Origin: Sulfurimonas sp.
GTDB lineage: Bacteria; Campylobacterota; Campylobacteria; Campylobacterales; Sulfurimonadaceae
Direction: 5' to 3'
Length of the DNA stretch: 5,260 nucleotides
Assembly: GCA_027047745.1 (NCBI GenBank)
Contig: JALTUB010000213.1
Coordinates: 1-5,260, forward strand
Shown here piece after piece: positions 4,033 through 5,260 of this stretch. A model generated the notes under the pieces. That model saw nothing but the letters and a program-made list of their open reading frames with translations. It had not been told where the DNA came from and ran no database searches. The translations under genes and the position numbers were made by a program. Within the stretch, counting starts at the first letter, position 1; each line of letters opens with the position of its first letter.

Positions 4033-4425
4033 ATGAAAAAAAATAATAATAAAGCACTTGGAAGAGGTTTATCAGCTTTATTGGGAAAAGTTGATAAAGC
4101 ATATAACGAGAGCATGCCTATAACAGATAAACAAAAAGATGAGTTATCTGAAATTGAAGATAAAACAATTATAGAATTTATAGATAAGTTAGCAGATAAT
4201 AATTTTGACAATATGGAAATTTGCTTGAAATTATATTCATTTTTAGAAAAGAAAATTCCAACAAAGAAAAAGAATAAAAATTATAAAAATAGCTATGTTA
4301 TTAGCAAGTTTAACGACATTAAGGATGCAAACAAAGGTTTAAAAATTAAAGACTACATACAATTAACAGCAAATGAACTTCAAATTAGCATTAATGCAGT
4401 AAGAAATCATATTTATAAAAAATAA
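4033..4425 (+). CDS. Small protein with ParB-type N-terminal ParA-interaction motif and C-terminal HTH-like region
   Basis: A 130-aa protein of unrecognised family. Residues 9-18 are LGRGLSALLG, preceded by Lys and Asn and followed by KVDKAYNES, very like the first ~25 residues of chromosomal ParB/Spo0J, where the basic LGRGL peptide contacts ParA/Soj and stimulates its ATPase. The rest is not ParB: there is no CTPase/ParB-N fold (no GERR or NPYQPR-like motif) and the length is under half the usual ~280-300. Residues 38-72 look like an acidic helical segment, 73-88 are Lys-rich, and 105-128 (KIKDYIQLTANELQISINAVRNHI) have helix-turn-helix spacing. It is more A-rich than the host genes. ATG 4033 has AAAGGG at 4015-4020, a long 12 nt away, so translation may be weak. 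Possible roles: attaching to host ParA, element partition, or a regulator. The motif is clear, the function unknown. Confidence 0.8.
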   Translation: MKKNNNKALGRGLSALLGKVDKAYNESMPITDKQKDELSEIEDKTIIEFIDKLADNNFDNMEICLKLYSFLEKKIPTKKKNKNYKNSYVISKFNDIKDANKGLKIKDYIQLTANELQISINAVRNHIYKK

Positions 4426-4610
4426 CTATAAAAACTACACAAAGTACATAAATATTTTAATATTTTTAATTACATAATGACCAATTACTCCTTATAATCC
4501 ATTCAATCGTTCGAGTTAATACAACATACTACAGTTTGCAATAGTGAGTATATACCAAGGTTGAATTAACAAAACCTAAAAGCTTTTAGTACCACTTAAA
4601 AGGAGACTTT
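4426..4610. other. Intergenic control region before the AlpA-like gene
   Basis: No protein gene is visible. TATAAT at 4493-4498 may be the -10 of the AlpA-like operon, with no good -35, giving a leader of about 105 nt. An imperfect inverted repeat ATACTAC/GTGAGTAT (one bulge) lies at 4526-4551, and a perfect palindrome lies at 4576-4589. There is no terminator-like hairpin after the ParB-like gene, so read-through from it is possible. Confidence 0.4.
4576..4589. promoter_or_regulatory. 14-bp perfect palindrome, candidate operator
   Basis: CTAAAAGCTTTTAG is a perfect dyad 22 bp upstream of the AlpA-like start, next to its ribosome site (AGGAG 4601-4605). A dimeric regulator could bind the DNA, or the RNA hairpin could affect translation. 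It is the only copy in the window. Confidence 0.4.
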
Positions 4611-4829
4611 ATGAGTGATGCTACAAAAAAACATATTGAACAAACTTATGATGCTCGAAAGAAATATCTAAGAGCCAAAGAAACAGCCGAGTACATGGGG
4701 ATAGGTTTATCTACAGTCTGGCTTTATGCAAAACAAGGAAAGCTCACACCAAAGCATATAAGCCCAAGAGTAACAGTCTTTAGCATAGATGAAGTAAACG
4801 CACTTATAGATAATTGCGAGGTGGCTTAA
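4611..4829 (+). CDS. AlpA-family / excisionase-like HTH transcriptional regulator
   Basis: A 72-aa protein with a MerR/AlpA-type winged helix: YLRAKETAEYMGIGLSTVWLYAKQGKLTPKHISPRVTVFSIDEVNALID (19-67, quoted from two adjoining parts: helix 1 KETAEYMG, recognition helix STVWLYAKQG, wing PKHISPRVTVF, then the DEVNALID helix). AlpA of the P4-like elements activates the integrase or acts as an excisionase, and this compact form is typical of islands and satellites. The first 18 residues are a short polar extension. The start is well supported: AGGAG 4601-4605, 5 nt before the ATG. It overlaps the following KilA-N gene by one base (TAATG), so the two are coupled. A candidate target is the phased AATCTAA repeats near the integrase promoter; this is inference. 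Confidence 0.88.
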   Translation: MSDATKKHIEQTYDARKKYLRAKETAEYMGIGLSTVWLYAKQGKLTPKHISPRVTVFSIDEVNALIDNCEVA

Positions 4830-5260
4830 TGAAAACAATCGACCTTATAACCCTACAAGGTAAAGATTTAATCATAGATGTATCAAAGCTAATTAGTGAT
4901 GAGGTGCTTTATATCAATGCTACTAAGTTAGCTTTACAATTTGGTAAGAATAAATATCAGTTAAGAGATTTTTTTAAATCAAACAGCTTTTTAGAGTATG
5001 AAAATGCTATTTTTAAAGTGGGGAAAAACCACCACTTTAAAACCGATGAAAAAGGCTTAAGATATTCAAAAAAAGGAAAATATGGGGGAACATATCTACA
5101 TAGTGATTTAGTGATAGTTTTCCTAAGATGGCTTGATGTAGAGTTTGCAGTTAAATGCGATATGTACATAAAGCAAAAACTCCAAGAGATAGACTTAATG
5201 AAAAAAACGGGGGTCCGAAACCTTAAGTTTAACTCGGCAGTATGGGGCTTAAAAAGGATT
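4829..5260 (+). CDS. KilA-N domain phage protein (partial, 3' end outside window)
   Basis: The frame is open from ATG 4829 to the window edge, 144 codons without a stop. The segment from LYINATKLALQFGKNKYQLRDFF (split at 27-36 and 37-49) to GGTYLHSDLVIVFLRWLDVEF (87-106) is the KilA-N pattern: strand plus INATKLA, then G(K)..Y.LRDFF, then G-T-Y-x-H-x-D-L and the W-L-x-x-E-F-A-x-K helix. KilA-N proteins are found in large DNA viruses and temperate phages, often as antirepressor-like or DNA-binding proteins with a variable C-terminal domain, here unseen. The start overlaps the AlpA-like stop (TAATG), so expression is coupled. The gene supports a prophage or phage-satellite origin for the element. 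It carries a perfect 11-bp inverted repeat at 5011-5042 within the coding region. Confidence 0.88.
   Translation, partial: MKTIDLITLQGKDLIIDVSKLISDEVLYINATKLALQFGKNKYQLRDFFKSNSFLEYENAIFKVGKNHHFKTDEKGLRYSKKGKYGGTYLHSDLVIVFLRWLDVEFAVKCDMYIKQKLQEIDLMKKTGVRNLKFNSAVWGLKRI
5011..5042. repeat. Perfect inverted repeat inside the KilA-N gene
   Basis: TTTTAAAGTGG (5011-5021) and CCACTTTAAAA (5032-5042) are perfect complements separated by 10 nt, and GG/CC inside can extend the stem. It encodes the residues around FKVGKNHHFK. No T-run follows, so it is not a terminator. Confidence 0.6.

Noticed and set aside
3969..4211. Minus-strand 80-aa frame over the ParB-like gene
   Set aside because: It overlaps the better-supported plus-strand gene and its promoter, has no SD, and its hydrophobic appearance comes from the complement of Lys-rich codons.
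4957..5169. Minus-strand 70-aa frame within the KilA-N gene
   Set aside because: Shadow of the KilA-N coding region, whose domain motifs are clear.

Overview
The window looks like a chromosome fragment from an AT-rich member of the Campylobacterota (Epsilonproteobacteria), most like a Sulfurimonas/Sulfuricurvum-type organism. This rests on base composition, A/T-rich codon use, promoters with a good TATAAT box but weak -35, and the style of the clpS, MetY-like and ZapA-like proteins. The genus is inference.

Host backbone, 1-2212. On the minus strand are the start of clpS (cut by the window edge) and, 5 bp upstream of it, a PLP-dependent sulfhydrylase of the MetY type. Divergent from these is a small plus-strand pair: a 75-aa coiled-coil protein and a 72-aa ZapA-like protein, probably a cell-division (Z-ring) module. 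Two arginine tRNA genes follow: tRNA-Arg(GCG) and tRNA-Arg(CCT).

Integrated element, from about 2213 to beyond 5260. A P4-type tyrosine integrase starts 194 bp after the intact 3' end of tRNA-Arg(CCT), the classic layout for a genomic island, prophage or phage satellite integrated at a tRNA. After the integrase terminator comes a 400-bp region without protein genes. It contains a convincing unlabelled small RNA gene on the minus strand (TTGACT-18-TATAAT promoter, C(UUCG)G-capped terminator, RNA of about 93 nt with an exposed CUCCUU anti-Shine-Dalgarno motif). A 130-aa protein then follows that starts with the ParA-interacting motif of ParB (LGRGLSALLG) but has no recognisable ParB core. Next come an AlpA/excisionase-like HTH protein and, overlapping it by one base, the start of a KilA-N domain protein that runs off the window.

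How it may work together (inference). The heptamer AATCTAA recurs at 10-bp helical phase in three places: beside the tRNA, around the -10 box of the probable integrase promoter, and between the divergent promoters of the small RNA and the ParB-like gene. One DNA-binding protein (AlpA-like, ParB-like HTH, or the integrase itself) could therefore link integration/excision to the element's central switch. The small RNA, the ParB-N-terminal mimic and the phased repeats are the parts most likely to be undescribed.
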